NCBI GenBank assembly: GCA_002341165.1
Contig: DDNL01000088.1
Span: 1 to 15,384 of the forward strand
DNA: 15,384 nucleotides
Direction: 5' to 3'
From: Shewanellaceae bacterium UBA2521
GTDB taxonomy: Bacteria > Pseudomonadota > Gammaproteobacteria > Enterobacterales > Shewanellaceae
Position 1 is the stretch's first letter. Every line of letters begins with the position of its first letter. The position numbers and the translations under genes were made by a program. The notes beneath the pieces are model-generated. The model worked only from the letters and a program-made list of their open reading frames with translations, was not told the DNA's origin and ran no database searches. Positions 13,593 to 15,384 of the stretch are shown here, piece by piece.

Positions 13593-15384
13593 AGGTATAC
13601 TCCGCTCTTTGTGTCACTTGTTGTTGATGAAAGTACTGCTCTATCGCTTGGCGAATTGTTGTACTGAGATCTTGTTCTATATTTTTAGGCTGCATGCCTT
13701 GTACTTGAATGCTCTGAATATTCACCTGAGGAGGCTGAGCCTGCTGTGTTACAGGGCGTTTTTGAGCAAGTGTTTGGGTTAAAGAAGTCGTGTTCGAGAA
13801 CATATTCGATGAAACTTGAGCCTCTGCTGTCTGCAACGATTCTTTCTGGACACGTATGTGCTTTTCTTGTGCAATCACGTTATGAAGCTGACTGGATTGA
13901 GGTGTCTCTTTTTCATCAGAGCCAAATAAATTCCAGTCACCAAAATCAGGAAGCAAGCTTTGAATCCCTGCAAAAATATCTGAGAAAAAACCGAGGATAC
14001 CCTCTACACAAGCGCTTAGTTTCGCTTTGATTTGCTCCAATCCACCCGAACATAAAGCAAATCCTGTTATTAAGGCGGTTACGCCTGCGACAAGAAGTAA
14101 AACAGGAGAAGATACTGCAGCTATACCCGCAGATAAAGCAAGCAATGCACCTCTTATAAAACTTAAAGCTCGCCCAAGCAAAGCACCCCATTGAGCACAA
14201 AAAGCCATAACACGTGCTACTTTTTGAAAAATACCTAAGCCTTGGACAAAGCTTTTTATACTATGTATGTGCTGAACAAAACTGGAACGAAATAATGTGC
14301 TCAAAATACGCATCGTGCTTTGAAATCCTGTGAAACCGTTTTTCACTTTTTGAAAGACACCCAAGTCTTGGACAAAGCTTTTTATACTATGTATGTGCTG
14401 AACAAAACTGGAACGAAATAATGTGCTCAAAATACTCATCGTGCTTTGAAATCCTGTGAAACCGTTTTTAAGCTGCATCAAACGACTGGACAGAAAACCA
14501 CTCACTCCCGAAATACGTCCTAAACCAGTGATGCCTTTCATCAAAGTTTTAGGAAATAGCGTAGCTATAGAAAGTGATACACTGCCTATCATCATGGCTT
14601 GCTCTAATATAGATTTCTGTTGTGACATTTGGCCTTCAGAGCTCGATTCGGTCACACTCCGATAAGCCCATTGTCCTGCATCCTCTGCTGATGAGCCTAT
14701 TAAGCGTCCAGCACCCACAGCAGATAAGCCACTCACAATAAGTCTTGGCACTGTTGCTAAACGCCCAAACAACACATTGAGCAATTGATTGACCATCGAA
14801 CCTGTGCCTAACCCAACAGCTAAACTGGTCGCCTTGCCTACAACTTGAGCGCCTGCTTCATGCTTTTCATGGCTTTGACTCTCAGGAGTCTGCTGATATG
14901 TTTGGTAGGCTTTCAGTATATCGAGACTTGATAACATCACAGATAAGCGCGAAACCGTTCTGAGCGCAGCGGAAGAAAAACCGGCAAGAGCATTTTGAGT
15001 CGTTGTGGTCATAGGTAACTGAGCATTAATTTGAGCCAAAGGTGCTTTAACGCCATCGACATCAAGACTACTGATATCTCCCAAAATGGCAATAAGCTGA
15101 TTCCATGATGGAGACACACTTGATTTCATATTGTGTTTTTGCGCTTCAGCTCCCATCACATTTTTGCCTGTATTCTGCGGTAAAGCCTCAATACATTGTG
15201 AAATTTTGGCAAGCGCTTGCGTGTTGTGCTGTGTATACGACTGCGATAATTTAGCTATGGTATGTTGTTGCTTGACCTGAGGGTCTTGCTCGGTGTGCTC
15301 AGGTGCAACCTGATTGGCATGAGATACCGATGCAAAAGTTTTCGCCTCATGCTGATGCTGATTCAGATGAGATGTTGTTTGAGA
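13585..15384 (-). CDS. T: Phage tail tape measure protein (P2 gpT-like), C-terminal part, cut by the window edge
   Basis: C-terminal 599 residues of a tape measure protein, which spans the tail lumen, sets tail length and helps DNA or payload entry. A GTG/ATG pair at 15159/15156 could be taken as the start, but the frame is open for 75 further codons to the edge, and no ribosome binding site precedes it. The gene therefore almost certainly begins outside the window. Features: Gln/His-rich hydrophilic part first (15384 to about 15160); Gly/Ala-rich hydrophobic helices; a 42-residue tandem repeat (about 14472-14221); a strongly hydrophobic pair of helices (LLALSAGIAAVSSPVLLLVAG and TALITGFAL) typical of the membrane-inserting segment; and a Gln-rich C-terminus. 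Identity rests on these features plus position directly before U-X-D. Confidence 0.85.
   Translation of the reverse strand, partial: SQTTSHLNQHQHEAKTFASVSHANQVAPEHTEQDPQVKQQHTIAKLSQSYTQHNTQALAKISQCIEALPQNTGKNVMGAEAQKHNMKSSVSPSWNQLIAILGDISSLDVDGVKAPLAQINAQLPMTTTTQNALAGFSSAALRTVSRLSVMLSSLDILKAYQTYQQTPESQSHEKHEAGAQVVGKATSLAVGLGTGSMVNQLLNVLFGRLATVPRLIVSGLSAVGAGRLIGSSAEDAGQWAYRSVTESSSEGQMSQQKSILEQAMMIGSVSLSIATLFPKTLMKGITGLGRISGVSGFLSSRLMQLKNGFTGFQSTMSILSTLFRSSFVQHIHSIKSFVQDLGVFQKVKNGFTGFQSTMRILSTLFRSSFVQHIHSIKSFVQGLGIFQKVARVMAFCAQWGALLGRALSFIRGALLALSAGIAAVSSPVLLLVAGVTALITGFALCSGGLEQIKAKLSACVEGILGFFSDIFAGIQSLLPDFGDWNLFGSDEKETPQSSQLHNVIAQEKHIRVQKESLQTAEAQVSSNMFSNTTSLTQTLAQKRPVTQQAQPPQVNIQSIQVQGMQPKNIEQDLSTTIRQAIEQYFHQQQVTQRAEYTYG
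14221..14472 (-). repeat. 126-bp tandem duplication inside the tape measure gene
   Basis: Two adjacent in-frame copies, 14347-14472 and 14221-14346, differ at about five bases before the pattern ends. The encoded 42-residue units both start KNGFTGFQSTM and end FQKV, and differ at three residues (S/R, D/G, V/I). The period is a multiple of three, so the frame is kept. Near-identity at silent sites shows the duplication is recent. Confidence 0.95.

Noticed and set aside
13746..14030. Plus-strand open frame of 94 codons opposite the tape measure gene
   Set aside because: Antisense to a well-supported phage gene in a packed operon; composition looks like a mirror frame.
1..15384. CRISPR array, rRNA, tRNA or transposase gene
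   Set aside because: No regularly spaced repeats, no tRNA-like cloverleaf and no transposase or integrase motif was seen on either strand.

Overview
The window is AT-rich bacterial DNA from a gammaproteobacterium. The support for that is a Blc-type lipocalin lipoprotein, a bifunctional CoaBC whose catalytic residues fall at the Escherichia coli positions, a P2-family tail cluster and a YfiM-like small protein. I cannot name the genus. The compact genes and AT-richness would suit a host-associated lineage, but that is a guess.

Layout. Positions 1-155 are non-coding, with an inverted repeat. Positions 156-2063 (minus) encode a large secreted S33/TAP-type serine hydrolase. Positions 2064-2529 are a 466-base AT-rich gap with outward promoters. 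Positions 2530-3457 hold three small genes: a 70-aa cytosolic protein, a YfiM-like exported protein, and a convergent 65-aa exported or membrane peptide with a GTG start and a very good ribosome binding site. Positions 3565-5209 (plus) hold an outer-membrane lipocalin and a DUF523-DUF1722 (TudS-YbgA type) fusion protein behind an extended -10 promoter. Everything from 5250 to the right edge is on the minus strand: coaBC, then hsdR, hsdM and a half-length hsdS, then phage tail genes D, X, U and T. In transcription order this is T-U-X-D-hsdS-hsdM-hsdR-coaBC.

How the genes relate. T-U-X-D is the 3' end of a P2-like contractile-tail operon (tape measure, tail terminator/tube protein, LysM-like spike-hub protein, baseplate hub). 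The genes are packed with overlaps and translational coupling. The tape measure runs off the right edge and carries a nearly perfect 126-bp (42-residue) tandem duplication. Directly behind gene D, where P2-like prophages often carry accessory cargo, sits a three-gene type I restriction-modification-like cassette in the same orientation.

Main point of interest. The cassette has intact full-length frames but altered active sites. HsdM has HPPF instead of NPPF (His290). HsdS has one target-recognition domain. HsdR keeps Walker A but has DELY for DEAH, no recognisable motif V (TGFD) or motif VI arginines, and D-T-T in place of the nuclease E-x-K. This looks like a DNA-recognition complex that has lost classical cutting, translocation and probably methylation while its proteins are still maintained. 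A perfect 28-bp palindrome lies between hsdM and hsdR. Whether this is decay or a new function cannot be settled from one sequence.
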